64,000 bases of DNA from Artemisia argyi (Eukaryota; Streptophyta; Magnoliopsida; Asterales; Asteraceae), in the NCBI GenBank assembly GCA_030686995.1, contig CM060684.1, forward strand, positions 5,973,897 through 6,037,896. Direction: 5' to 3'. Position 1 is the first letter of the stretch; each line of letters opens with the position of its first letter. The position numbers and the translations under genes are program-made. The notes under the pieces are model-generated. The model had not been told where the DNA came from and searched no databases. It worked only from the letters and a program-made list of their open reading frames with translations. Below, one piece after another: positions 24,204 through 35,653 of this stretch.

Positions 24204-24510
24204 ATATATCAATATACTAATATGTTCATGTAGCATAAAATGCCTAGTGTGTATATATCAATATACTTATATGTGTTCATGTAGCATAAAATGCCTAGTG
24301 TGTATATATCAATATACTTATATGTGTTCATGTAGCATAAAATGCTTAGTGTGTATATATCAATATACTTATATGTGTTCATGTAGCATAAAATGCTTAG
24401 TGTGTATATATCAATATACTTATATGTGTTCATGTAGCATAAAATGCTTACGGGGAAATGCTCAATTATGGGTATATATGAATATACTAATATGTTTGTG
24501 TAGCATAACA
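24204..24510. repeat. 51-bp tandem repeat
   Basis: About 5.5 units of TATATATCAATATACTTATA plus TGTGTTCATGTAGCATAAAATGCTTAGTG, for example starting at 24241 and 24292. Because 51 is a multiple of three, both strands read open as periodic 17-residue frames. That is an artefact and not a protein. Confidence 0.9.
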
Positions 24511-24632
24511 TGCTTACTAAGTCCATAATCGTCTGGAGGATGGAAGACACGGAGAGCGGAAGGCTATAAAAATGGTTTTGCTTGTAGTTGTAGTTATAGT
24601 TTAGGTCTCAATTAGACCCGTTTCTCTATAAC

Positions 24633-24649
24633 CATGTCTCTGGTACCAA
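24633..24649 (-). promoter_or_regulatory. Primer binding site of the LARD-like element
   Basis: Minus strand: TTGGTACCAGAGACATG, two bases after the 5' LTR. It differs by one base from the TGGTATCAGAG expected for initiator Met-tRNA. It fixes the element's orientation. Confidence 0.8.
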
Positions 24650-24651
24650 TC

Positions 24652-27600
24652 TGTAACACCCCCAATTCATGGATGCAGCGGAATTCGAACTGGGTGTTAC
24701 TCGACGGCACAATAGTCACAATAATAGAAAACGAACTCCAATTGAGTCGTTTTTAAAAGATGTATCATTCAAATTATATAAATATCAAAGTTTACAAAAT
24801 GAGGTCCCAATTGGTTCCATGTTTACAAATCACAATAAGTGAGTTTTTGAATGATAATAAAATTTATATCCCTCTTGAGTATCCGTGTCCTTCCGTGCCA
24901 TCCTTGATCGTCATGAACCTGAAATACATGCTTGAGAGGTCAACACAAAGGTTGAGTGATATTCATAGAGTTTGTTAAATCGTTTGAACACAATATGTTG
25001 GTAGTGTGAGTTATAAGTTCACACCAATGTTTGGAAACAAAATCGTTATTTATTTCACTAAGCTTATGACACCAAAACGTTAACGTGTACCAATATCGAT
25101 CGGCAGATTTATCCCGGTAGGTACTTTGCTAACATACCTAAATCTCAAATATTAATGCATTTGTTTGAACTTAGTCAATACAAATGGGATTCGTCAATCC
25201 CAATAGGCCTATTATTAATATTCGCGCTCACTATTGCTAGTGACTAAATGGTTCATAATAAAGGATCTCGGTTTAGCAAGGTTGGTACTTAGTGATAATA
25301 AAACATCGTCGTGAAGCATACATTAGAAAGCATTGTATTCGATTTAGAAATAGCATGTATTCCCCCCAAGGAATTGTAAAACAATTAAGTAATGGAAAGT
25401 GGGGCTATGAACTCACCTTAAGTAGGATAGCAAGTAATGAAGGTGATGGTTGGATCGTGTAGGTTTCTATGAGCAACCTATAATAGAATGTCGCGACTTA
25501 GGATTTGAGTAATGAATATAACGGAGTGCCTATATATATATCTTGCATCTATTCCATGATGTGGTATGATGTATGTTGTAAGTCTTTGAAAGAAAGATTC
25601 ATGAAACATGTATGTTTTGGTATATCGTTCACTACCGTTTGGGCCGACATAATTCAGAAGTCATGTTAGTAAGCGTTCGAGGAGCCAGGACACTTTAACT
25701 CGTAAATCCACAACTCAACTCGACGGCTTACATGATGAACTCCTCACATGAAGCTCCCTACTATTGTAGTAGTTGATAAAATATATAGATATAAGTTTTG
25801 ATTCGAAAAGTTACTTGTCCGATATTTGAATAAACTTAGGAAAGTTTATTAGTACATGAAGATTGTTATTAGGGGAAGTTTCATAAGTCTTGAATGACCA
25901 TTTTCTCTTGGTAATATCTCATGGTTTCCTTTTAGGTGAAGTAAATCCAAATTGCTTGTTCATGTTATCGCCTAATTCATTGTTTCATGTTTACGCCTAT
26001 GTAAGTTGTTATGGTCGTTTCGTCATGGCCTAGCCATGACCTTTGGTCCTTGTTCCAAGGTCATGAGACCCAACCTTGGCTCTAGCCATGGTTGTGGTCT
26101 TGATTATAGGTCATAAGACCTCTTGTTCCTTTTAAAGTATAACCATAATCTAGTGACTTTCGCCTAAAAATGGGCTGTTTAGAATTTGAAGAATTTTATC
26201 ACTCGGAAAGCATTTTTAGGTCTCGAGCTTCTTTATTCCTGAACGAAAACGTCGTTCCGGACAACTTTCGTGTTTTAACTTTTTGATGAATCGGACCAGA
26301 AGTATGACTTTCAAAAACTCAGAATGCAAGACAGGAAGGTTTGGGCAGTTTTGCCGGAAATCTTTGGTAACTTCAAATCGGCGTAACTTTTGACTCGTTT
26401 ACTCGTTTTAGGTGGTTCAAATTGCTATGGTTTCCTTGTTAAGTCCTCTACTGTATTATGTAATAATCCAATATCATATTTTTACCATTTTGATCAGGTT
26501 ATACCAACAAATTCACTAATTTGCTTGTTTTAGTAACTTGTTTCAACAATTCATTATAACAACATCTTTTACTCATCTTTATACATCATGGACATTTATA
26601 CAAGACATAATATAGCAATAATAACATGTACATAACATGAACATGATTATTTAACAAGAATCAAGTTAGGGTTTGGCTCACAACTTTTGGCTTTCAAAGA
26701 TGAAAGGAAGTTAACATGTAAGGATAGGACTTTGATAGACTTGCTTCAACCCTTTTTCACTTCATGCAACCTTTCTACCCTTGGTATTCTTGAAAGATGG
26801 ATGATGAAGATTAAGGTGAATTGAGTGGATTTAAACTCAAGAGAAATCACCAAGTATATTAGGGATTGGAAGAGTTTTGGTGAATGATATCCTAACTAGG
26901 GTTTCCACCTTGAAGAATCACTTGAACCTTGCTAGAAATTAGAAGGAATTAAGCTAAGAATGGGAGGGTTTTGGGGTTGGAGGTGCACGGCACAAATGGG
27001 GAGGGGAGGGGGGTATTTATAGTCCAAAAATGAGGAGGTTAGGAAAGTGCTAGGAAAGTGTTACAACTTGGTGACCAAGTTGTAAATAAGTGTTGATTTT
27101 AAGGGTAAATTCATAAGTTTGAGTCACATAGTGTGAAACCCCCCCCCCCCCCCCCTAGGGCGGTTCACAAGGATAAGGGAGGGTGAGGTGTGCCTTGGAT
27201 GATATTATCCAAGTTACTAGATGAGTTTTGACTCCGGGAAATGCCAATCGTAAATGATTAAGCCTCAAAACGTAAAACCGGGTGTCGTAAAATTATGAAA
27301 CTTTAAAGTATTGTTAGACATGTCCATATAGTCCATAATAAAATATAAAATGAGTGGTAGGATCTATCGGGTGCCAAAACCCTGCTAAAAACTGGAAACA
27401 CGGGTCTAAAACGCGTAATACGTAAAATGTATGAATTTTGCGTAAAACTGAGAAAAGTAAAATGTTACTTTTCTAATAGGATAAAAATGATTTAAAATGA
27501 CTCATAATGTCTAGACTGGGCTCAGTCTAGTGTCGGTTGGTATTAAATGTCTTTTAGACATCAAACCGTAAGCCTAAAAATCACGAAATGATTTATAACA

Positions 27601-28108
27601 TCAAGGGATGATTTTTGGTCAATGGAGGAGGGAAAGAATATGTTGACTTTTTCTAATAATTTTGAAAACTCAAAATGTCTTAGAAACTCGTTTTGTGGTC
27701 TAACGGTTAATCGCCCATTCGGTTAAGCGTGCTCATGTGAGATTAGTACCGACATGGGTGACCTGCTGGGAAGTCTTTGGTCATGTTTTTCTCAGTCACG
27801 ATTAATTCTCAAATAAATCATGAGTGTGTCAAACATTTTTCTGATGCGGGGTCACTTAACGCGGTCGAGTTTCGTTGTACGTAGAATTTCTGAATGACGT
27901 TTTACCCTAAAACGTGTAATTCCTTAATAACTTTCACGAAAATGATCTGACGAATGTCAAACATTTAATTTGCCATGGAAATGATTTATCACTCGAGAAT
28001 ATCAAATAAAAATCAACTTTCGGGAAAGTTTCGGGAAAAATGAATAGTAAAAGTGAATAGTGAAATTTTCCGGGAAAAGTAAATATCCTGAAAATGCGAA
28101 TTGTTACA
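24652..28108 (-). repeat. 5' LTR of the non-coding element
   Basis: 3457 bp, near-identical to 18420-21874. It carries the same 5S-like block (27714-27777), the same TATA box (about 27014-27024, minus) and a longer C run (17, 27139-27155). Confidence 0.92.
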
Positions 28109-28189
28109 CATTATAGTGTGTGGTTTGAACGTATGTATCATTTACGGATTTGAACTTGGTTGTTTCAAAATATGTATGCAAATAAGCAA

Positions 28190-28306
28190 TTGGCATAATA
28201 GAAACAAGTAGCTAATTCACCTCTGCGGCAATAGATAGGTTCAATCCGTGCGCATCTCTGTCGTCCCCAAAAATAAAAGCATTAAACCGATCACAATCAA
28301 CCCGAT
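28190..28306 (-). pseudogene. Frameshifted copy of the CC-x6-CC peptide gene
   Basis: The minus strand from 28306 keeps the signal-peptide core (IGLIVIGLMLLFLGTT) but has lost the start codon region and reaches a stop at 28241-28243. In another frame, just downstream, it reads IEPIYCRRGELATCFYYA, the mature core with the second Cys of each pair replaced. So it is a dead paralogue with at least one frameshift. It lies immediately right of the LARD-like element, which separated it from the intact copy. Confidence 0.7.
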
Positions 28307-28539
28307 TTTTTTCTTCTTAACCTCTATATTCATACATACACAACAGCGAACATCTATTTATATAAACACCTCATATTCATGCAATACGTACGTAAGATCA
28401 ATAGAAAACATTTAACTTGTAGGCAAATTTAGCTTATGTAAAATACCATGTTCATATTTTGTATTTTCCGTTGCATTAGTTAAAAAAATTGTTAAGAGGA
28501 AGCATATTGTTTATACGCATAACAAAAGTATATTGCAAT

Positions 28540-28880
28540 TAGGGTGTCATAAAAGCTGACCCGACACAAACTAGAATCCGAATATGGCTATTCGGGTCGG
28601 GTCAATCAGGATCAAATTTATATTCGGGTCAATCGGGTCAACTCGAATTGCCTCGTTCTAAACAAGGTAGGGTTCGGGTTCAATATATGTACCTTACTCG
28701 GATTCGGGTCAACCCGAGTGACCAAGTTTTATTTTTTTAAACGGCCTAGACCCGACCCGAGTTGACCCGAATCCGAATTAACCCGAGTTCTAAACAAGGG
28801 CGGGTTCGGTATATTTTTTTTGAGCCTTGACCCGAATTTACCCGACCTGATTGTCTGAAACCCGATCGGGTCAACCTAAA
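28540..28880. repeat. GGGTC/GACCC-rich low-complexity block
   Basis: Repeated words CGGGTCAACCCGAG, GACCCGA and ACCCGAATC on both strands, able to fold on themselves. It resembles the blocks at 12360-12500 and 13050-13210. Class unknown. Confidence 0.6.
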
Positions 28881-29440
28881 TAATACCCCTAATTCCAATA
28901 CGTACTTCCATGTTTCATTCTCAAATTTATTTATTTATTCTTGTGCTGAAAATAAGTACCATACATTTTTCTTTTTCTTGTTTTGGTCCATGATACTTTT
29001 GATGGACTTTGAAGTACCATATACGTGTCTGACTTTTGATGTTTAGCAACAAGACTTCATATAAAGTCAAACAAGCTGTGTGTAAATCCGGCCAAGATCC
29101 AGTTATATCCAAGACCCTGTTAGACCCGGCTATATCCGCAATGGCCGGGTTAGACCTGGCCAAGACCCATTTTCAGCTTCAAATGATTCCGCATATCAAC
29201 AAGGTTACTGGTATCGGGTTTTTTTTCTTGTTTCGTTGAACTGCATGGTTTGAATGTATGTATCAATTAAGGATCTTAACTTAGTAGTTTCATACTGTAA
29301 TATGTATGCAATCTCAGCTCACTGCACTTGGTAAATCAGCTATCTCGATTTTGAGCATTTTTTTGTAGTAGTGAATCAAAAACACATTCACATATTACGA
29401 AGGCATGTTTTAAAGTACATTTTTTAGTAACTTCAAAAGC

Positions 29441-29662
29441 TCATATATATAATAGATAGAAGCTTGATTCATTCTCAACCCTCGTGAGACATATTGAGTG
29501 TTCATCATATCTTTTTCTCATGAACAATGGTGGCTGGGTCGAGCAAGCATAGGTGCCATGGTGGTTGCTAGTGGCTTGTTCAATCCCCATCGTCGTCGTC
29601 CCCAAAAATAAAAGCATCAAACCGATCACAATCAACCCGATTTGCTTATTACTTCCACCCAT
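29441..29662 (-). CDS. Diverged member of the small secreted peptide family
   Basis: From ATG 29662 the frame gives 73 residues (17 more upstream codons are open but unlikely to be used). The first 24 residues (MGGSNKQ then IGLIVIGLMLLFLGTTT) match the copies at 18137 and 28306 almost exactly. The mature part does not carry the cysteine pairs and has only two Cys. The upstream DNA is also homologous, so this is a local tandem duplicate. It is either diverging or dead; I lean to a relic. Confidence 0.45.
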   Translation of the reverse strand: MGGSNKQIGLIVIGLMLLFLGTTTMGIEQATSNHHGTYACSTQPPLFMRKRYDEHSICLTRVENESSFYLLYI

Positions 29663-30520
29663 TATTCTTACTCTTGATACGTTCTTCTTATTGTTCTCAA
29701 CCGTTGTGTTCATGTATACAACGCAACAACGTAACTAGCATCTACCGATACATGCATACGTGATACGTACCGAAGAATAATGTCAAACATGTAACTCTTA
29801 GCAAGCATTAGTTTTTATTTAACAGCTTATCTCATCCTGTAATAAGCAGACATGCACACACAACCAGTTTTCTCCAACGTACTTTTTACTCAAAAGTTCT
29901 TATTTGTTTTTTAAAAATTGCAATAAGCAGATAATCTAAAGAAATAAGCAATCGTGAAGTACCCTTTTGGTATATATTTATATAATGTGGTATCCATCAC
30001 TAATCATGTATACCTGGTACAATCAGTTTGAACATCTTACTCATTACTACTATTAAACAACTAAGCTTTATGTTCTAGGTGTAATATAGATTTTGGACCA
30101 AAGCACCATGTTATTTTTTGTAAGCAATGAATAATTTTAGCAACAACTTTTTGGATTATAGATCCATGTACTGTGTTTTAGGACTAAAAAAACTTATAAG
30201 TATGATACTTCAGGATATGTGGATGATTAAGACTAAAAAAGCTTGCTCAATCTTGACAGGCGCCAGTTCATGTGTGTTAATTAAGTATTCTTCCAAGTGA
30301 CCACATCATTAAGTGTTTGGATAGAGCTGGTTACGTGCTTATTTTAGAGTAAACAAACACCTTAAAATACGTAAATTAGTACCTGCTTATATTTTTCTGA
30401 GGGTGAAAAGTAAGTACGTGAGGTAACGGGTCAAAGTGAGTAGTTTCACCCATTTAACATGTTCGCTTCATGTGTTTTCAGCTAATGAAACAGACATGTT
30501 AAGGGGAAGTGACACTCCAG
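29663..30520. other. Intergenic DNA
   Basis: The first 100 bp are homologous to the upstream flanks of the other peptide genes. No gene seen in the rest. Confidence 0.5.
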
Positions 30521-30524
30521 TTGG

Positions 30525-30778
30525 TTAGACTCTTTTATCCAAAAACTTGAATGCATTTTCTCCTTCATTTTCCCTCCTCAAGATTTCTGCAAGTAGTTTA
30601 TATCTTCGGTCGATGCCGGCCAAGCACCGTCCTGAAATTTCCGATGTCTCTCTGACCGTCATTTCACCATTATGAAGATTATTTGGGCTTATATAAGCAC
30701 ACGTTCTTGGATGAATAAATTTGGAAAGTTTGTGTCCACAATAACTAATGCTCCCTGACACCTGCCTGCATTGTTGAA
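30525..30778 (-). pseudogene. PDR-type ABC transporter (ABCG) exon fragment
   Basis: The minus strand reads SGSISYCGHKLSKFIHP, RTCAYISPNNLHNGEMTVRE, then SGRCLAGIDRRYKLLAEILR before a stop at 30525. This is the stretch after Walker A in full-size plant PDR/ABCG transporters (family: VSGKVTYCGHEL.., TCAYISQHDLHHGEMTVRET). AG precedes the conserved part. No Walker motifs, other nucleotide-binding parts or membrane segments lie nearby, and several conserved residues are changed. A captured or left-over fragment, not a gene. Confidence 0.8.
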
Positions 30779-31955
30779 AACCATGTCATTTTGACCCGTA
30801 ATTTACGTTTACAGGCAGCAAAATCAACCCAGCTGATATCAGTTACTCAAAGTATTCAATAGTTCATAAATCGTTTTGCGCAGAAACATATCGGTTACAC
30901 CAAACTGAACAGTTTTAAGCAGAATAAATTCAAAGTTTAAGGGTCATTCCACTGAATTTTATAGATTTGGGTATGCTCTTTTAACTGTAGCAGTTCAAAT
31001 TACTAAAAAAAAAAAGCTAGAAATGAAATGGTGTGAACGCAGCCCAAAGTATAATTCTAGTATCTTCGTCCACCTAAACTGAATTCTACAAATTAAAATA
31101 CTTTTTCTAGAGAAAGTTTTAAAAATATGGACGAGGTCAATCCGACCCATTTCCAGCAGATTCAATTCAAGTTATTGCTTATAGTAACTGGTTACGCAAT
31201 TCAAATTAGCTGATATAAACGCAATTGAAGTTATTAATTGATATAAACGCAATTCCAAACACCCCTTCGTAACATTACTGCATTACTACTCTGGAAATCT
31301 CTGCTGCTTCTTGTTTCAGTCTCTTGGATTCTAGTGTCAGTTTCTCCATCTGAATTTCTTCATATGCAATCGCTGCAGCAGCAGATGATTATCCTTCTTG
31401 CTTGTTTTAGACTTAATCAATATCTTCATTAACTTAAACCATATCTCCAAACAACCCTCATCATCCTCGTTTTTATTTGCAAAATAGATTTATTTAGAAT
31501 CACTTACACATGCAATATTTTTGGCACCTGATATTGTTTTATTTAGGATTGTGAGTAAGAAAACCTGCCATTCACATACCGAAAGTAAGTACGTATTAAA
31601 TACACATTAAAAGCAAAGTATGATTAACATTTTGGTTAAATAAGAATATTAAAACAAATTCCAGTCATAATCTTGACAACTCACTTCAAGTGCTCCGGTA
31701 ACTCAATGAATGCATGTAGTACATGCTTTTTCAATACACATTTAAATTATTAATACCATTAATCTAAAAAAAATGTAAGCTTTGTCCAAAAGTATATGAT
31801 GTTCAATCAAAGTGACGACTTTCTGCGACTACCATTTCCTCAAACAATTAAGCTAACCGTCCACAACATTAAGTTCCCAAGTGTAACAATAACCTCAAAA
31901 ACGTGTGAACGTCCTATACTGGCATTCTAAATTAGTTGGTTGTGGAAATACTTAA
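30779..31955. other. Intergenic DNA
   Basis: No gene that I can support. Confidence 0.5.
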
Positions 31956-31965
31956 ATGTTTCAGG

Positions 31966-32017
31966 GTTCAAAAGCAAATGGTGCATTTATATTGACAGCA
32001 AGTCACAACCCAATGAG
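31966..32017 (+). pseudogene. Phosphoglucomutase-like exon scrap
   Basis: After an acceptor-like TTTCAG the plus strand reads GSKANGAFILTASHNP. TASHNP is the phosphoserine loop of phosphohexomutases, and plant phosphoglucomutase has KANGGF in front of it. Only about 16 residues are recognisable. A second copy at 42533-42585 reads SHTP in place of SHNP. The first 35 bases recur inverted at 33018-33062 and 43378-43422. Short, so chance or another origin is possible. Confidence 0.45.
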
Positions 32018-32273
32018 GTACATTGTAAAATCTTATTCACAGCATCTTTGTGGGTTTTCATTTAAGTGGTTATTGCATTCTGACCATCAAACAAACAGGG
32101 TGTTTAATAGTCCTTATCTAAGCCACAAATCAAATTATATAAGCAACAAAAAAGCAGTTAGCAGATAAGCATCTCAGATGACTTTTGAAAGGGTAATTTT
32201 AAACTTTTTGATGACTAATAAGCATTTAGCAGATAATTCATTTGACGTAGGAAAGGGTAGATTGAAAATTTAC

Positions 32274-32402
32274 CTGAATCATGCCAGAATGGTCTCGGGT
32301 TATTTCCTGGCGATGGTGTTCCATCCGAGATCCGTCCTTTGGTGTTTTCCGACCTTTTGCTACTAATGCATTTACCCTGACTTTATATTCCTCATATTCT
32401 AT
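32274..32402 (-). pseudogene. Cellulose synthase (CesA) exon fragment, copy 1
   Basis: Minus strand: acceptor TGTAG, then [21 protein letters not shown], and after a decayed middle, a donor GTAAAT directly after Gln. CesA proteins have REYEEFKVRINALVAK..GWTMQDGTPWPGNN..DHPGMIQ. This copy is 129 nt, nine shorter than copy 2, and the TMQDGTPWPGNN part is scrambled. Upstream (32484-32497 and 32690-32720) are traces of the preceding exon (FVKEHRA..), split by a SINE. Confidence 0.85.
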
Positions 32403-32495
32403 CTACAATCAATATATAAACAACCTTTAGACTCATACACTAAGTTTTAATCTGATTATGCCATAATATACAAAATCTTACCTTTATTGCTCGAT

Positions 32496-32701
32496 GTTCC
32501 TTAACAAATGATTAGAAAAGTAAAGTAAAGTAACTCCCAATACGTCTTCCACGGGTTATGGGTCCCAATACCGTCTTCCACGGTGTATGGGGGGAGGTTG
32601 AGACGTAGACAGCCTTACCCCTACCTAAGGTAGAGAGGCTGCTTCCGGTTCTACCAAAGGTAGAAAAGGACCTCCGGCAAGGGGTTCCTTAACAAATGAT
32701 T
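32496..32701 (-). mobile_element. 5'-truncated SINE with 18-bp target duplication
   Basis: Flanked by GTTCCTTAACAAATGATT at 32496-32513 and 32684-32701. The body (32514-32683) matches the SINE at 44159-44378 in inverse orientation and ends in the same TTTACTTT-type tail (here AAAGTAAAGTAAAG), but lacks the tRNA-like head. The paralogous empty site, with a single GTTCCTTAACAAA, is at 43074-43086. Confidence 0.88.
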
Positions 32702-32729
32702 GCTGAAGGTTATCTTTCAAGTAATCAAT

Positions 32730-32920
32730 CTTCTGGTTTTTTCTTAGATTTAGAAAACCTCTTTTTCATATTGATGTTTTTCGTCCAACTCCTTAGTAAG
32801 CTGTTTGTGGGAAGCCTCACAACTGATGTACCTTTCCATCAGTTCAGCTCGTTGCGGTGCCAAGAACGCGAAAGCATTCACGAAACTCAGCAGCGTCATC
32901 ATCTCCGTTCTCATTGCAAA
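32730..32920 (-). pseudogene. Coiled-coil gene fragment, possibly ATG11-like, copy 1
   Basis: Same fragment as 43109-43285 but with small deletions that break the frame. Recognisable piece on the minus strand: QRAELMERYISCEASHKQLT. See copy 2 for the identification. Confidence 0.5.
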
Positions 32921-33079
32921 ACTAAAAACAAAAATTAGCGATAGTGTTCCTGAAACATTTAAGTATCGTATATATAAAGCTGTAAGAATATATAAAGCTG
33001 TAAAATACGTGTATCGTATATATAAATGCACCATTTGCTTTGGAACCCTGAAACATATATATAAAGGTGCAAATGTTTT

Positions 33080-33310
<231 letters not shown>

Positions 33311-33438
33311 CTAAAATAGAACATAAATAAGTCCAAGCTGTTACTTATGCAGTTTTAGTTTTGGGGTGTTTGAATTAACTTATGTTGAAGAGCTTATGCA
33401 GTTTTAAATGGCCTAAAAAAACTTTATACATAAATAAG

Positions 33439-33491
33439 CCGGTAAGCACATTTTTTTTTTTTTTTTTGAAATGCACCGGTAAGCACATTTT
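33439..33491. mobile_element. Tiny poly(T) retroposon scar
   Basis: CCGGTAAGCACATTTTT occurs at 33439-33455 and again at 33475-33491, with only about 19 bp (mainly T, ending GAAATGCA) between. This fits a severely truncated poly(A)-tailed insertion with a 17-bp target duplication, reverse orientation. Confidence 0.55.
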
Positions 33492-34794
33492 TGGTCCTTG
33501 CCAATACTCCGCTAGAGATAACTATTTGATGAAAAGGTAACATTCATTGTAGCTGATTTAAACCTTCTTTCCCTTTTATGCCTACGGTTAATTAAATACC
33601 GAATCAGTTAAATTAAAGGGTAAAATTAAGGTCCAAAATACCGGGAATTTTATTTTTAAGTGCTACCACCTGGAACCCGCTACCGGGGGCGCTGCCCCAG
33701 ACCCCCATGATTCGGGACGATAATCATAATAACGTCATACAAGTGTGCACTCCGCACAAACGCCGACTTGTTGAACATTTATCATGATTACACATTGGTC
33801 AACTAAGTCAATCCATTACACTTAAATCATATTGGTGATGCAAAATCACCAACTATAAGATCAGCGGTAAACTAATTGCGGAATAAATTCAAAACTATTT
33901 GAAACCATTTACAAAACTATTTTGTGATATACCAAAATAGAAAGTTGAACAATAATATTTGAACGGATGGAATACATTTTGGTGAAACAAGTGACAAACG
34001 TATGTCACATTAAACATAAATCATATACAAGCATTACATCATAAGTCATAACGTTCTACAGAGAAAGACATTCCCACCAATTTGGATGAATAATGTGGAA
34101 ATATGCTTCGTGATTCTGCAAGCTCGTCAATGGAGTTCTAAAATACTCTTCTGCTACCATTTGGAATATCATCATGTAAATTTACAACTATGGATATTCA
34201 GGGTTATCTTCTGCAAAACCATTCGAAAAATAGTTTAGTCAATAGAAATATGCTTATGTCCATAACTTTGACCGTCTTGCCTATGCAATTTTATTTAAAC
34301 TGACATTTTAAAAGCTATTTTAGAAGCAGGATTTGCACAAGTGTTTGCGATAACCTAATGATCAAACTAAAAGAAATTTAAGAGTTTTTCAAAGTATCAC
34401 AAGATCAGCTGATGTACTATATATAGTGTTAGATTTGAAGCAGCAAGACTTAAAGTTGACTTTCAAAGTCAAACAAACAGTTGGTACTAAGCTATTTGCT
34501 GATTTATGGATGGCAAATTTGATGGTACTATCAACGCAGACTAGATAAACAGTTTTGTAAAGGGGCCAAAAGTTCGAAGAAATATGGAACTCATAGCTAA
34601 GATAGGTGAAAAGGCTTGAGCAAATGTGCAGAATGTGGGATAATTAAATGAAAAAACATGGCTTTTTGATTAGTTATAGTACTTCTATGAATAGAGTTAA
34701 GTATTTGTTAATTAATTCAGTTTATGGATGGGAGTGTCTTTGGAATCGGCACTAACATTGCATTAATAAAAAAAATGATATTGGATTTAGATTA
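33492..34794. other. Intergenic DNA with A-rich tract at its right end
   Basis: No supported gene. A GC-rich palindromic word (GGGGGCGCTGCCCC) lies at 33686-33699, and a run of about 26 A at 34795-34820. Confidence 0.5.
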
Positions 34795-34880
34795 AAAAAA
34801 AAAAAAAAAAAAAAAAAAACTCTGAATACCAATATCATTTTTTATTAATATGAAAAAATGAATGATAATTTTTTATTAAC

Positions 34881-35047
34881 CTTCCTGCAATTTCTTGAAG
34901 AGTACTTGTGACGATGCAGTCAGTATGATTCATTGCTATAAGATCAGCGGTAAACTGGGACGAGAAGTGATACTTTTCTTCAAAGTAATTCCAGTTGATG
35001 TCAAAATCAGGATATTTGGTTTTCTCCAATGCGTGAGCGATGGTACA
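34881..35047 (-). pseudogene. Sucrose synthase exon fragment (glucosyltransferase region)
   Basis: Minus strand: acceptor CCTGCAG, then [39 protein letters not shown] and TSTLQEIAG, with a donor GTTAAT after 34881. This is almost the exact text of plant sucrose synthase ([14 protein letters not shown].., [19 protein letters not shown]). The exon is complete and undamaged, but no downstream catalytic exons follow and the upstream exon is broken. Confidence 0.92.
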
Positions 35048-35099
35048 CTGCAGGAAAAAATCGTCCTCTAGTCAGCTAGACCTAGCAACAATTTCTGCT

Positions 35100-35580
35100 A
35101 GAGGTGGGCAACCTGTCTACTGGCTCGATTGGGGCTTTTTCTATAATCTCAAACTAGTCAAATCAAAGCATTTTGCTACAACGGGTTGAAAGTCGCACAC
35201 ATCGCTTATTAATGCATAAAAAAGTTTAAATTAATTTGAATAGTATTGTTTTTGTAAGGATTTGCTAGCAGGTCAACCCAGTCTGACTTGGCCCAGCTCT
35301 GCCGTACAGAAATGAACCATTTAAACCCGATTGGGGCTGTGTTTTTATCTCAAACGGGTCCAATAAAAACCTTTTGCTACAACGGGTTAAAAGTGGCCCA
35401 AAATCAATTTTTAGTGCATATAAACTCTCTAAACCATTTTCTTCTAAAAGTTAAAACTTTATAGCAATACTATTGTGTTTCTAAACAAAACAAAGATTCT
35501 AGCTGGTCAACCCATTCTAACCTGGCCCAACTTCAACCGTACAAAAATGACCCATTTCAACCCACACCCATTTTTTCCCG
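35100..35580. repeat. Two-copy repeat inside the sucrose synthase-like intron
   Basis: A unit of about 230 bp (TTGGGGCTTTTTCTATAATC..., CTACAACGGGTTGAAAG..., GGTCAACCCAGTCTGACTTG) recurs, diverged, from about 35330. It is rich in AACGGGT/GACCC words like other blocks in the window. Confidence 0.65.
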
Positions 35581-35653
35581 TTACCCAACACGCCCATCTT
35601 GCCAGTTTTTATATCTAGTTCTGATTTTAAAGTACCAATCATGTACTTCATAC

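Larger units (their letters stand above)
21875..24651 (-). other. Non-coding interior of the LARD-like element
   Basis: No gag, protease, RT or integrase in any frame. It is filled with three satellite-like stretches: a loose repeat of AATATCAATAGAAATTGATATAG words (about 22010-22290), a 37-bp array (23712-24080) and a 51-bp array (24204-24510). The 119-residue minus frame at 23368-23727 has no recognisable domain. Confidence 0.8.
18420..28108 (-). mobile_element. Large non-autonomous LTR retrotransposon (LARD-like, chromovirus-type ends)
   Basis: Direct repeats of 3455 bp (18420-21874) and 3457 bp (24652-28108) have TGTAACA...TGTTACA ends and differ by only about nine substitutions plus length changes in a C run and a G run. 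The interior (21875-24651, 2.8 kb) has no gag or pol. Orientation is minus: a tRNA-iMet-like site (TGGTACCAGAG, 24648-24638) follows the right-hand LTR, and a purine tract (AAGGGGTAGAGAC, 21887-21875) precedes the left-hand one. The flanks are CATTG on the left and CATTA on the right, a 4-of-5 target duplication. A paralogous empty site exists at 29230-29245. Ends, LTR length and primer site fit parasitism on Tekay/Del-type chromoviruses (inference). Confidence 0.93.

Noticed and set aside
24181..24550. Periodic 17-residue open frames on both strands
   Set aside because: They arise from the 51-bp tandem repeat, whose length is a multiple of three. No start context, no domain.
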